Shown here: positions 1 through 10,323 of the stretch, one piece after another
Position numbering within the stretch: position 1 is the stretch's first letter
Layout of the letters: every line of letters starts with the position of its first letter
Assembly: GCA_001792895.1 (NCBI GenBank)
Contig: MARA01000089.1
Coordinates: 1 to 42,398 of the forward strand
Reading direction: 5' to 3'
Length of the DNA stretch: 42,398 bases
Source: Lentinus brumalis
Taxonomy: Eukaryota; Basidiomycota; Agaricomycetes; Polyporales; Polyporaceae
The notes under the pieces: model-generated
The model's input: only the letters and a program-made list of their open reading frames with translations
The model's database searches: none
Told to the model about the DNA's origin: nothing
Position numbers and translations under genes: made by a program

Positions 1-1943
1 CGACTGGGTGCTTGGCATAGCTCAGCACTGTGTACTGATCATGCTTTATTGCGCTTTAGGGCCCGAATATCTGGACTCCTTTCGCGTTGTGAGTACTTAT
101 TCACAGGCTCCGCGCAACAAGTACCTGATAACTGTCGCCGCCTCTCGATTTCAGACACGCCAGAAGAGCATCTTCTCCCCATGGGGAGCCCTACTCGGCC
201 CTCCCCTGCACGCCCCTGCTACGTTCGACTTTGGACGTGATCTCCTCGCTGCAATATTCGCACAAGACGACCCCCATGGGTCGGGCCCACCGCCTGTGGC
301 GCAACCACCATCGCCTTCAAGCCGGGCGTTGTTAGAGATGCCTGCCACGCTCAGGCACAACCCGCAGTGCACCCCGACCCCCTTCCAGCGGTTACTGCTT
401 CTGCGCCATGCCTGTCAGGCTCACTGAGCTCCGCGGACCCGCAGCCTTCGCACGCGCTCGCCACAGAGACGCGCTCCAAGCCGAGGCAGCGTGGAGCCAA
501 GGCTAGCACGTCCGCTGCTGCATCGCGCAATGCACTGGCACCCTATCCCCAACCACCCTTGCGCTCGTCCGGTACTCAGGACGACGGCGCTACCAAGGAG
601 CAGTTTCATCAGCGAGGGCGCAACAAGGCCCGCCGCCAGCGGAAGCGCGTCGCCCAGCCTGCCGCATCTGTGGACAGTGGTGCTTCCGCAGTGCCCCCAG
701 ATCTGAGCATCCGCACGCCCCTCACGAGGCGACCTCTTAAATCCTCCGCGGCAAAGCATCGTCAAGGGGCTCAAGCATCACGCACCGAGTCCGTGCAGAA
801 CATCGCAGCACCGGCAGTTGGCCTCGACTATGTACCTGTGGTCGGGCAAGGCTTCACAGGACCGGTGCTCTCGTTGACCGAAGACGATCGGACGCCGTGG
901 ACGGCGCAACAACTGGTGGATCTTCTGGGTTTCGACTATGAGGAGTGGGATGGGAAGTGAGTGTTTCGTACATACTCGAGTCGTCGAATGCGTCGCCCAA
1001 CTCTTGATCCAAAGGATATGTCGTGTCCTCCTCGCTCCTGATGGCACAATCATCGTCGTGCTTGCCGGTCAACCCAACGACGCGTCTTGGAGCACGGTGA
1101 CTGAGGAAGCGACCGGGGCGCTTGAGGACATGCGGCGGAACTACCACTCTGCACACTGCGACTTCTCCCACCGCCGCGGCGATTACTGGTCGGTCACTAC
1201 TGGAATCACCTATGGAGGCGGACAGCCGGTGAGTGCGCGTGCTCGTGGCCTACCTTTCGCATGCTCACCGGCCCGAAGTCTCCGTCGAACTTCGCCCATT
1301 CCGCGCACAACCGCCTTGTGATCCAAGACGCTCTGGACAACACGGCCATTCGCCGCATCGCGAACTTTGCCAGTGGTGAGTGGCGAGTTTGTTGCAATGG
1401 ACGGGTCATTTACAAGCTCGAAGGCGCGCTCCAGGTCTGGGCACCCAGGCTCTACGATTCCTACGGCGACGTGCTCAGCGAATTGTGCGAGCGCGATCCT
1501 GAGCTCAAGCCGCCCTTCAAGGGCAATGTCTTTGCCGCAGCAACGTTCAACCTCGGCCCGAGCACCGTCACTCATCGCCATGTTGACCAGCAGAACGTTC
1601 CATGGGGGTTGTGCGCGGTCACTGCGCTTGGGAGGTACAACCCTAAGCAGAGCGGACATCTGGTCCTGTGGTCTTTGCGTAAGGTGATCGAGTTCCCACC
1701 CGGCGCCACGATCTTTCTACCCTCCGCGACCGTTCCCCATTCAAATACATCCTGACACAAGCAGGCGAAACTCGCCTGTCAATCACGCAGTATACCGCAG
1801 GTGGACTCCTTCGCTGGGCGGCGTGCGGCTTTCAAAGCCAGAAGAACTTCGAGGCTGCGGGTAACAAGTTCGACATTACCGGCCAGGAGCGATGGAGGTT
1901 GGGCATGTCTTTACTTAGCAAATGGGACGAATTTGTAGACTGA
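1..1943 (+). pseudogene. TET/JBP-type dioxygenase, copy 1, frameshifted, 5' partial
   Basis: This is the same gene as the intact copy at about 35115-37313: an Fe(II)/2-oxoglutarate dioxygenase of the TET/JBP family, expected to oxidise 5-methylcytosine in nuclear DNA. It begins outside the window. Compared with copy 2 it lacks one C near 353, inside the basic disordered N-terminal region, and one T near 1747, between the distal histidine and the arginine of the active site. Both losses shift the reading frame. The double-stranded beta-helix is otherwise readable: the HVD iron motif lies near 1580, the distal His near 1738 and the conserved Arg near 1773. Introns are readable at about 958-1014 and 1231-1278. 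The frameshifts may be true decay or uncorrected sequencing errors. Confidence 0.8.
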
Positions 1944-2522
1944 TATGTGTACCGTCGTACTACCTACTTTCGTAATTGAGTTCGTCGTCGGACAAGACTT
2001 TGATGGCATGCAAACATGTGTCTTACTGGGAGGGTAAGACGCTGTCGCCAAAAGTAAGATTCGGTGAGTAACATGGCTACGGTGTCTTATAGACTGATAT
2101 GCGTCTTACCAGTTTACTGTTGTAGTCGAGTTGGTCGTACGAACATATATCGCCGAGAGGTTTCATAGACATGTGAGCCGGTGACGATGGCATAATCCAT
2201 GCGAGGACATGCGACGGCGTCTTACTCGAAGGTTAAGACGCTGTCGCTGAAAGTAAGACACAGTATCGTAGAGTCATGTTGTGTATTAGAACATGTAGTC
2301 AACATGGGATGTAAGGTCGTCTGAAATTTGGCTATACACATTTCAGAGGATCTCCTGTGTTACTGACGATGTACGCATGAGGTATGTTGCATAATAGAGT
2401 CCTGCGGAGCGACGCGGCCAACCCTCTTCAATTGCCGCGGACTACTAGCGCCTCCATGCTCACCTTGATCCTCTACTCAGCCCAACGTGCAGTCACTCCT
2501 ACTTGTGCATCCTCGTCATATC
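1944..2522. other. spacer between TET/JBP and accessory gene
   Basis: I see no convincing gene here. The stretch is less GC-rich than its neighbours and holds the two related hairpins listed separately. It is kept almost base for base in copy 2 (37314-37896), apart from a short indel near 2510-2530. It probably contains the 3' end of the TET/JBP transcript and the promoter of the small accessory gene. Confidence 0.6.
2020..2241. promoter_or_regulatory. pair of GTCTTAC/GTAAGAC hairpin repeats
   Basis: Two related units lie about 195 bp apart. The first has GTCTTAC at 2020-2026 and its exact complement GTAAGAC at 2034-2040, a 7-bp stem with a 7-base loop. The second has GCGTCTTA at 2217-2224 and TAAGACGC at 2234-2241, an 8-bp stem. 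Each is followed by GCTGTCGC and then AGTAAGA, so the repeated unit is about 48 bp. Copy 2 has the same pair. A role as a protein-binding site or RNA 3'-end signal is a guess. Confidence 0.5.
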
Positions 2523-3320
2523 ATGCTCGGGCTGTCCAAGACATAACCGACGAGGAGACTCTGCGGAGCAAGCTTCTGAAGCAGGAGAGGAATCACCGGC
2601 ACTACCTGAAGAAGAAGTCGGAGTAAGTCCTTGCTCCCAAGCTGCACTTGTGTCTAACACTAACCTCCCGCCAGAGCAGAAAGGCTCGGGATCTCGGTGA
2701 AGGCCCTGCGCAAATTGAGTAGGGCGGGCAAGGGAAGCAGGCCGGTTGGACAAAAGCACAAGCAACTACTTCAAGCGGGGCCGTCCGAGACCCACGAGGA
2801 TTCTGGCTCAGACGCAACCGCGCCCGCCGCGCAGGAGCATGTTGGGAGGGCGATGGTATAGACCCTTCGTTCCGGTGAGTCAAAGTGCAGTCAGTCATGA
2901 TGCAATTGGTTGAGGTGCGACAGGACGAATGCCCTAGCTTGGCCTATTCCTATCCCTGCGACCGCCGAATATGAACTCATTCGAGTCCTCGACAGGCTCA
3001 ACGAGGCACTGAACTACTGGGGATATCGCGAGAACCTCAACGCGTTCTGGAAACAGCTCTGTGTTCGATACGAGCGTGCGTTACTGGGGGAAGAGATGGA
3101 ATCCTGGGTGTCTGAGGCTGAGGAGCAGGTCGACAGGGGTGAGGAGTTGTTGGAGTGGATACAGGATGTTCTGGTGAGCATGCCTGCTCGAGGTCTCTCC
3201 TCGGACGCCTTGCATGAGGTGTGGAGGGGTATCACTACTGCAAGCTCTAATGTTCAGTATGTCATCGCTGCCACCAAAGTCCACCTACAGCTAGCTGCGC
3301 ACGATGCACAAGTATTGTAG
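2523..3320 (+). pseudogene. small accessory gene of KDZ element, copy 1, frameshifted
   Basis: This is the counterpart of the intact three-exon gene at 37897-38699, which encodes 233 residues. Here the start region differs by several missing bases: the ATG at 2523 is followed by CTCGGG instead of CCTCGGG, so its frame stops after seven codons. A 4-bp deletion near 2848 also shifts the end of exon 2. Exon 3 (about 2924-3320) is unchanged and encodes a helical segment rich in Glu and Leu. I do not recognise the family. Confidence 0.6.
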
Positions 3321-4112
3321 AGCGGACATGTATAAGATGAATGCCAGACAGATAAATTGTGGTCGGATCTGATACATGCAATGCGAAACTACTTGGGGTG
3401 AATAGTCCAATCCAGAACAGATACTCGATGCTCGTCCCGGCTTCGGGGACAGTGAACTGGCTGGATGCCATCGTGCTCGAGGTCGGCCCTCGCACGCAGT
3501 GAACTCGCTACAGCGCGAGGCGAGAGAGGAGAGGGGCGCCGTCGACGGAGATGGGGGCACGAAGACTTCCGAGCCTTCTTCGGCCTCGACATCAGACTGC
3601 TTGAAATCCGAATGGACAAGGGAGCATAACTCACCGGAAACCGCGTCATTTCTCTCGAGACGAACATCGTCTGGCTCGCCTGTAGCATGGAAGTCAGTTA
3701 CGGCAGGTTGAACTCGTGTGCGTACCGTTACGGGCGGAGCAGTCGGCCTGGGCGACGCGTGCGGGCTGGTACCGCGGTTTTCGCAGGATTTGGCCATGCA
3801 AATTGTCTTTGGGGAGCTCATGCACGGCATCTTGTAGGCGTGCAGAGCGATGTGCAGGCGCCATCGTCGGGGCCGTACGGGGTAGTGCACCGTGTGTCGT
3901 GGACGGGCTGCGAGGTCGGCATTTGGAGGATGCAGGATGAACAACACCGGGTCAGGATCTGAGACAGGCTGAGGCTCATGGTAGTCTTCAAGATGTGCGT
4001 CCTCGTAGTCAGGCTGTGAAACATATAAGGCTGATTTGAGTGAGATATAGCATGCATTACAGTACGGATGCGCAAACTCGTACGCAGTTGGATCCGCGCT
4101 TATTGCCATCAT
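3291..4112 (-). CDS. tentative leftward ORF in KDZ element, copy 1
   Basis: A leftward reading frame opens at two adjacent ATG codons near 4112 and stays open to 3291. It lies between two rightward genes and overlaps the very end of the accessory gene. The product is rich in Pro, Ser and His and matches no family I know. Several GT-AG pairs fit the minus strand, for example one of 46 bp with a CTGAC branch-like site near 3672-3717, so the true product may be spliced and differ from the raw ORF. Copy 2 keeps the frame from 39492 but ends differently because of a one-base indel near 3447. It could be a chance ORF or an untranslated antisense stretch. Confidence 0.35.
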   Translation of the reverse strand: MMAISADPTAYEFAHPYCNACYISLKSALYVSQPDYEDAHLEDYHEPQPVSDPDPVLFILHPPNADLAARPRHTVHYPVRPRRWRLHIALHAYKMPCMSSPKTICMAKSCENRGTSPHASPRPTAPPVTVRTRVQPAVTDFHATGEPDDVRLERNDAVSGELCSLVHSDFKQSDVEAEEGSEVFVPPSPSTAPLSSLASRCSEFTACEGRPRARWHPASSLSPKPGRASSICSGLDYSPQVVSHCMYQIRPQFICLAFILYMSALQYLCIVRS

Positions 4113-4176
4113 TGTCTTTCCCTGGCCGCCACGGACGTCTACCGGCTGCGTCGTCGGTCGCCCAACTACATCGAGC

Positions 4177-7100
4177 ATGAGGTCGGAAAAACGCAAAGCG
4201 ACATCGGGTCCACGCAAAGGCAAGAAGGCCAAGTTTGATGTGATAGATACAGTCTTCGACGGGCCCAGTGGAAGTAGCACCGAGGCTGGCTCGAGTCAAC
4301 CTATAACAGTGCGACATGTCGACTTCTCAGAAAGCTCTTCCGGGCGCAGACGACAGAAAACCGAGCGTATGCAGGTCATTCCAGACCCGCGCGAGCAAGC
4401 ACCCGCCTATGCAGGAGATGCCTCGTCGGACAACACAGTGAATTCGATCTTGGCTGTATTGCCTGTCGCGGAAGCTGAAGACCTCGAGGGATCGACTGGC
4501 GACACCAGTCCCACCACTCAGGCCAAGAGACCGCGTTCTGATTTACGTGCAGTAGTGCGTGACCGTTCTTCTACATTTTCTCATCCGAGTACTGAAGTCT
4601 TCTTTAGAATCGTCTTCGGAAGTGGCTCCCCGCCAGGCAAGACTTCCTCGATGAACTGCTCGCCTTTGAAGGCTGCGAGGAGCCTATTGAAGAGGGCTTC
4701 GTTCTCTGCGATCTATGCGGAGTCCGCCCTGCAACTATACGATGTCGCGACTGCTTCCGACGCCCTCTCCGCTGCAAGTCGTGCATACTTGAGAAGCATG
4801 CCGAGAACCTGTTGCACCGGGTCGAAGTGAGTAAATCCCGATTCATTCAGCTTCTGGAAACTCACAAGCGACGGAGCAGGAGTGGGATGGAGATAAATTC
4901 TGCAACAGCTCGCTCGAAAAGCTCGGCTTGAAAGTGCAAGTTGGCCATGACCGTGGAACATGCCCTCACCCTTCTCTGGTCGGCCGCCGGATCGTCATCT
5001 GCGACTCTACGGGAATCTATACGCACCGGGTCAAGTTCTGCAAGTGCATAGACCCTGCTTCGGGTGAACTCACGCCAGATTGGCGTCAGCTCATGCGCAT
5101 GGGCTGGTTTCCGGCCAGCATGGACCGCCCGGAAACGGTCTTCACATTTCGGCTCCTCAAGACGTTCCAGGAGCTCAATTTCCAGGCCAAGACCAACCTG
5201 CACGACTACTGGAAGACCCTGGAGCGGATCACCGACAACTCAGGAGGTGCCGATGTCCCGGTGAGCTTCATTTTCAAAGATCATCCGTCGTCCTCACGGA
5301 GTTCCCTAATGATACTTTCTAGAATCGATACAAGCAACTCTCTCATGCCGTTCGTATCTGGCGTCATCTCCAGATGCTGAAGAGATCCGCGCGAGCGCAC
5401 GATCCAGCTGGCGCGCAGGCAACCGGACCTGGCGAACTCGTTGTTGAGTGTCCAGCCTGCCCGCACCCTGGCAAAAATCTACCAGAGGGATGGGAGAATG
5501 CGCCGGCAGAGTCGAAGTGAGTTCAGATTTCTTGCTTTCTATCAGCGCGTCGATCTCACGCATGATTCGAATACCAGGTGGTTGTACACGCTGTATCTCA
5601 TGATAGATGCCAACTTCCGCGCTCGGTGCAAGGACCGAGGGATCGAGGACATCGAGCTCGCCCCGGGGTGGGCCTATTACGTCGAAGAGAAAGCGTATCA
5701 AGCGCATGTTGCCGCCTGCAAAGGCCAAAAGGAGGTATGACAACGCACGCAAAGCCCGTCTGATGTCAGCTGACGTTGATCGTCGTAGGAAAACACCTGC
5801 TCTGCAGAGCACAACGCTATCTTGAAGGCCAATCTTCGGCGCGAGGGGTACATTGCTTCGGGTATCGGCGCTGTCTTGTGCGCTCGCCATGCCCTTGTCC
5901 GGAAGAACGGAGCGGGAGATCTCCAGCTCGGCGAAGGGTATGTGAGCTTTCTATGCTTCCTAGTGTTCGGGCTGACCAAGGATACAACATCTTCAGGTAT
6001 GCCAATATGGACTACCTCGTTTTTTCGACGGTCTTGGGCCTCGTCCTGGCGGCACTGCTCTTCTCCTACGACATCGCCTGCCAATGGTGCAAGAAGTTCT
6101 TCAAGCGGATGGACGAGAACTTTCCTCCCGAGATGAGGATAGATAGAACAAAGGTCGAAGACATCCGCTTTGCCATTCCGAAGAAGCACTACCGTGTTCA
6201 CGGAGGGGAGCCGCACTCGCGGTGGTCTCTCAACTTTCTCAAGCACGTCGGACGCACTTACGGCGAATGGATTGAAGCTCATTGGTCACACATGAACCCT
6301 CTGGCACTCAGTACGCGGGAGATGGGCCTCGGCATGCGGCATGAGGTCTACAACGACCACTGGGGCGCCTGGAATTGGCAGAAGACGATCTCGTTCGGTA
6401 AGTCTTATCTGCGTTGACCTGCGTACATCATGATTGACACTATCATCAGGCTTAGTTCTCTTACGTGCGCTGCAGGAAGCCAAAGAGATGCGCGTAAAAC
6501 AGCGAAAGGTCTATGAAGAGTTCGCTGCAAACATCCCAGAGGATACTGTCAAGGGATGGGAGGAAATGCTCAGCGCATGGAATGCAGACCCCACCAAACC
6601 GGACCCGTATGACGAACCCACCTCGTGTAAGCTGAGAGCGACTGTGGACTTCCACGAGCTTGCGTTGACCTCGCTTTACAGCCATCACATTCGTCGCGGT
6701 CAAGCTCCAGCTCAACCAGGAAGAAGCAGCGGAAGCCGCGGCCGGGACGCTGCCTCCCCACGACACAACTCCAGGAGTGTTCCTGCAGGTTGGACTGGAG
6801 CTCGAAGAGAAGCAGTACGCGTTTCCTCTTATCTCACTCTACAGCTGACTCATACTGGCACGGGTTGGCAGGCGTGCCCTCCGCCTTCGAGCGAGCACGG
6901 GGCGCAGTCTGTCAGAGCTCGCGGCGCAGCAAGAAAAGCGCAACGTCTTGACGCGCCGGATTGATCTCTGGCGCGAGCTCCAGGACATCCACATGCCTAT
7001 GGTTGCAGAACTACGTGCGGCCGCCGGTCGCACCCGTTCCGATCAAGAGGGTCCGCGTCCTGCAATCAAAGCTGAAGATGTCCGCCTGTGGCTCCCATCC

Positions 7101-8000
7101 GCCCTTCCGGCAACTTTGGCATCCAACGAGACTCTCTCGGGCTTGCGGAAGAAGGAACAGCGACTACGTCTGGCCCAGTTATCCGATGCGCTCGCGGAGA
7201 TTCGGCGTATCCGTCGTGTTCTGGCTGCGGTATCCGAGTTCTCAAGGATGAACGTCCTCGGCCTTGGCCAGCGCTCCATGACCAGGCAACAAGGCTTGTA
7301 TACGCGCTTCAAAGACAAGCAGCAACGTGCGGTGGAGAGGTACCGAGCGGCGCGCACTGCGATGGTGGCTCTCGATCCGGACGGTTCCTGGACTACGACT
7401 TACCGGCCGCTCCTTGACGCAGATCTCCGCGGGCCTCGGAGAGAGGACGATGAAGTCATCGCAAGCGAGGGTCGCTACACGCCAAGCTGGATTTGGCTCA
7501 CATCGTTGTCCGCACGGGAATCTGCTGCTAACAGCATGAATCCTGCGGACAATGAGGAGTTCCTGCAGACTATGCGCGCAGAATGGGCGCGGTGTAAGGC
7601 GCGGGCCGACCGGTGGGATGAGGAACAAGCTCTCCTATTGGAAGAGATGCGACGTATTATCGAGTACTTCCAGTGGAAGTCTCGATGGTGGCGAAATCAG
7701 GCCGGGCGTCGGGCAGACGTGCCTGCACGTCTTAAACGGGGCCTTCGGATCTATGCCCGGAAGCAGGCAGCTGTGTTTGACAAGCTCGCAATCCGCACCG
7801 CATCGTTTTGGGTGCACGAGCTTGCCAGCATAGGGCCTCTACCACCTTGGATCCGCCCGTACGAGAAGTACGCTCGTAAGGTGCGGCCACGCAGTCGCAA
7901 TGGCATGGCTGTGTTGGATGGCGAGGAGTTGAATGTGGCCTTTGGCGTCGAAGCCTCAGACTCCTCAGACTCTGAGGCTGGCTCAGATAGGGATGAATAG
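4177..8000 (+). CDS. KDZ transposase with CxC2-type cysteine cluster, intact
   Basis: This is the transposase of the large element, acting in the nucleus on the TIRs. I read ten exons (4177-4554, 4608-4826, 4880-5260, 5323-5516, 5578-5734, 5789-5937, 5997-6397, 6450-6626, 6682-6814, 6872-8000), with all junctions in phase, giving 1105 residues. Residues 1-126 are basic and disordered. Next comes the CxC2-like zinc cluster (CDLC, CRDC, CKSC and His residues), followed by its FCKC part. The RNase H-like KDZ core has D401 in IDANFRAR, CARH near residue 470, D518 in SYDIACQW and probably E586 in EWIEAHW. The C-terminal third is helical and ends in an acidic tail. The stop codon lies only 57 bp before the TIR. 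The start is the first ATG of the open frame. Confidence 0.9.
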
Positions 8001-8057
8001 GCTGTATATAGGATCACATGTGTATCGTCATGATCTTGACTCTCATCTGTAATGTGC

Positions 8058-10323
8058 AACAGTCAGATAAGTAAGCTCAGTAAGGCATGTCCATAAGTCG
8101 TCCAAAAGCGCCGACTTGTTCAAATTACTTATTCCCTAAGTGCGGCTATCAACAGTGTTGCACAACTGCTAAGACTCAGCCTGAGCAAAAAACCAATTGT
8201 AGAGTCCGAAAGCGAAGCTAAGTAGTAATCTCCCAAGGGCATCATGGGCGGCAAACTGAAGCAGTCAGTAAGTGACGATCAATGACATGTCTTGGGCTAT
8301 CACTATGGGCTCAAACACTATTTTTGCGGATAGCCTAACATATCAGGATGGTGCTCGCAGCAACGAGGCGGCTACTAGTGTCCTAGAAACTGGCACACAA
8401 TTAGATCTTTGCAGCTGGAAGTTGTGATGGCTCTCCAAACCTCAGTACCTCTGGCTGTATTTTGCACCCAGCCTGTGCAGATGTTCTGGAATACTGACAA
8501 TGATGATGGTATAATTGAGATAGCGTTTCCTGTCCGAATCGGGATCGCTATGACAAGCTCCAGCTTTTCCTGTCTGAATCGGGATCGCTACGGCCGGTTA
8601 CAATCTGCATTACAAGGTCTGGACCCCATGTACAAGCTCCAGCTTTTCCTGTCCGAATCAGGATCGCTACGGCCAGTTACAATCTGCATTACAAGGTCTG
8701 GACCCCATGTACAAGCTCCAGCTTTTCCTGTCCGAATCGGGATCGCTACGGCCGGTTACAATCTGCATTACAAGGTCTGGACCCCATGTACAAGCTCCAG
8801 CTTTTCCTGTCCGAATCGGGATCGCTACGGCCGGTTACAATCTGCATTACAAGGTCTGGACCCCATGTACAAGCTCCAGCTTTTCCTGTCCGAATCGGGA
8901 TCGCTACGGCCAGTTACAATCTGCATTACAAGGTCTGGACCCCATGTACAAGCTCCAGCTTTCTCTGTCCGAATCGGGATCGCTACGGCCAGTTACAATC
9001 TGCATTACAAGGTCTGGACCCCATGTACAAGCTCCAGCTTTTCCTGTCCGAATCGGGATCACTACGGCCAGTTACAATCTGCATTACAAGGTCTGGACCC
9101 CATGTACAAGCTCCAGCTTTCTCTGTCCGAATCGGGATCACTACGGCCAGTTACAATCTGCATTACAAGGTCTGGACCCCATGTACAAGCTCCAGCTTTT
9201 CCTGTCCGAATCGGGATCGCTACGGCCAGTTACAATCTGCATTACAAGGTCTGGACCCCATGTACAAGCTCCAGCTTTTCCTGTCCGAATCAGGATCGCT
9301 ACGGCCAGTTACAATCTGCATTACAAGGTCTGGACCCCATGTACAAGCTCCAGCTTTTCCTGTCCGAATCGGGATCGCTACGGCCAGTTACAATCTGCAT
9401 TACAAGGTCTGGACCCCATGTACAAGCTCCAGCTTTTCCTGTCCGAATCGGGATCGCTACGGCCAGTTACAATCTGCATTACAAGGTCTGGACCCCATGT
9501 ACAAGCTCCAGCTTTTCCTGTCCGAATCAGGATCGCTACGGCCAGTTACAATCTGCATTACAAGGTCTGGACCCCATGTACAAGCTCCAGCTTTTCCTGT
9601 CCGAATCGGGATCGCTACGGCCAGTTACAATCTGCATTACAAGGTCTGGACCCCATGTACAAGCTCCAGCTTTTCCTGTCCGAATCAGGATCGCTACGGC
9701 CAGTTACAATCTGCATTACAAGGTCTGGACCCCATGTACAAGCTCCAGCTTTCTCTGTCCGAATCGGGATCGCTACGGCCAGTTACAATCTGCATTACAA
9801 GGTCTGGACCCCATGTACAAGCTCCAGCTTTTCCTGTCCGAATCGGGATCACTACGGCCAGTTACAATCTGCATTACAAGGTCTGGACCCCATGTACAAG
9901 CTCCAGCTTTCTCTGTCCGAATATAGACACCCACGGATGGTTACAATCACTTTTACAGAGCCTGCCTCCATATAGCCCCCAGACCATGTTACAATTGGTT
10001 ACAAGAGCCAGGATCTTGGTACTTAGATTTCCCATCACCAGATCTATCAGATCTATATCTGCTGATCACATCTATTACAAGCCTTGTACAAGCTCTGTAT
10101 AGGCTGCTCTATGCGGGTTACAATCCTTTGTACAAGTCCGCATTTAGCTGCCCTTTGCAGTAGACCACTTGTAATACAAGCCTTACTTGTACTACAAGTG
10201 GTTGGTTGTACAATCCTATGGCTCTTGTACAAGGGTCTTGTACAGAATATCCCCCACGTACAGCACAACCATTGTACCATACCTGTGGGGTTTGTACTAC
10301 AAGTCTGGATACCACTGGTGGAC
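8058..10323. repeat. right terminal inverted repeat of KDZ element copy 1
   Basis: This stretch is repeated in inverted orientation at 28737-31477. The inner edge is at AACAGTCAGATAAG (8058). The outer edge is at CCACTG (10312-10317), or up to six bases further if the shared GTGGAC belongs to the repeat. The two copies differ by a few substitutions, one extra C and six units of the internal 79-bp array, which explains nearly all of the 475-bp length difference. The last 250 bases are packed with GTACAA, TTACAA and TTGTAC words. The ends start CAGTGGTATCCAGACTTG when read inward. Confidence 0.9.
8560..9921. repeat. 79-bp tandem array in right TIR (about 17 units)
   Basis: The word ATGTACAAGCTCCAGC recurs every 79 bp from 8628 to 9892, 17 times. 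Units differ at a few positions, such as CGG or CAG before GATC, GCTACGG or ACTACGG, and TTTTCCTG or TTTCTCTG. Because 79 is not a multiple of three and the unit lacks stops on the plus strand, three long overlapping ORFs appear; they are not evidence of a protein. Confidence 0.95.

Larger units (their letters stand above)
1..10323 (+). mobile_element. KDZ-TET/JBP transposon, copy 1 (left part outside window)
   Basis: This is the right-hand part of a large KDZ DNA transposon. It holds in order a TET/JBP gene (5' end cut by the window), a hairpin-bearing spacer, a small accessory gene, a tentative leftward ORF, a complete KDZ transposase gene and a TIR of about 2.27 kb. Bases 1-7017 match 35368-42398 almost perfectly, with about a dozen single-base or few-base differences, many of them short indels. 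The right end is placed where similarity to the inverted copy stops, at 10317-10323, close to the sequence CCACTG. The left end and its target duplication are not visible. KDZ elements carrying TET/JBP genes are known from basidiomycetes; the exact ends are my inference from the inverted repeat. Confidence 0.85.

Noticed and set aside
5306..5890. Minus-strand ORF of 194 codons inside the KDZ gene (also 40688-41272)
   Set aside because: It lies opposite the transposase exons, which carry the conserved motifs and in-phase introns.
8560..9921. CRISPR array
   Set aside because: The whole 79-bp unit is repeated head to tail with no variable spacers, and the genome is fungal.
8409..10102. Three overlapping plus-strand ORFs of 422-505 codons with a repeated YKLQLFLSESGS-like peptide
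   Set aside because: They are produced by the stop-free 79-bp tandem repeat cycling through frames inside the TIR; all three frames are open and there is no splice or domain evidence.
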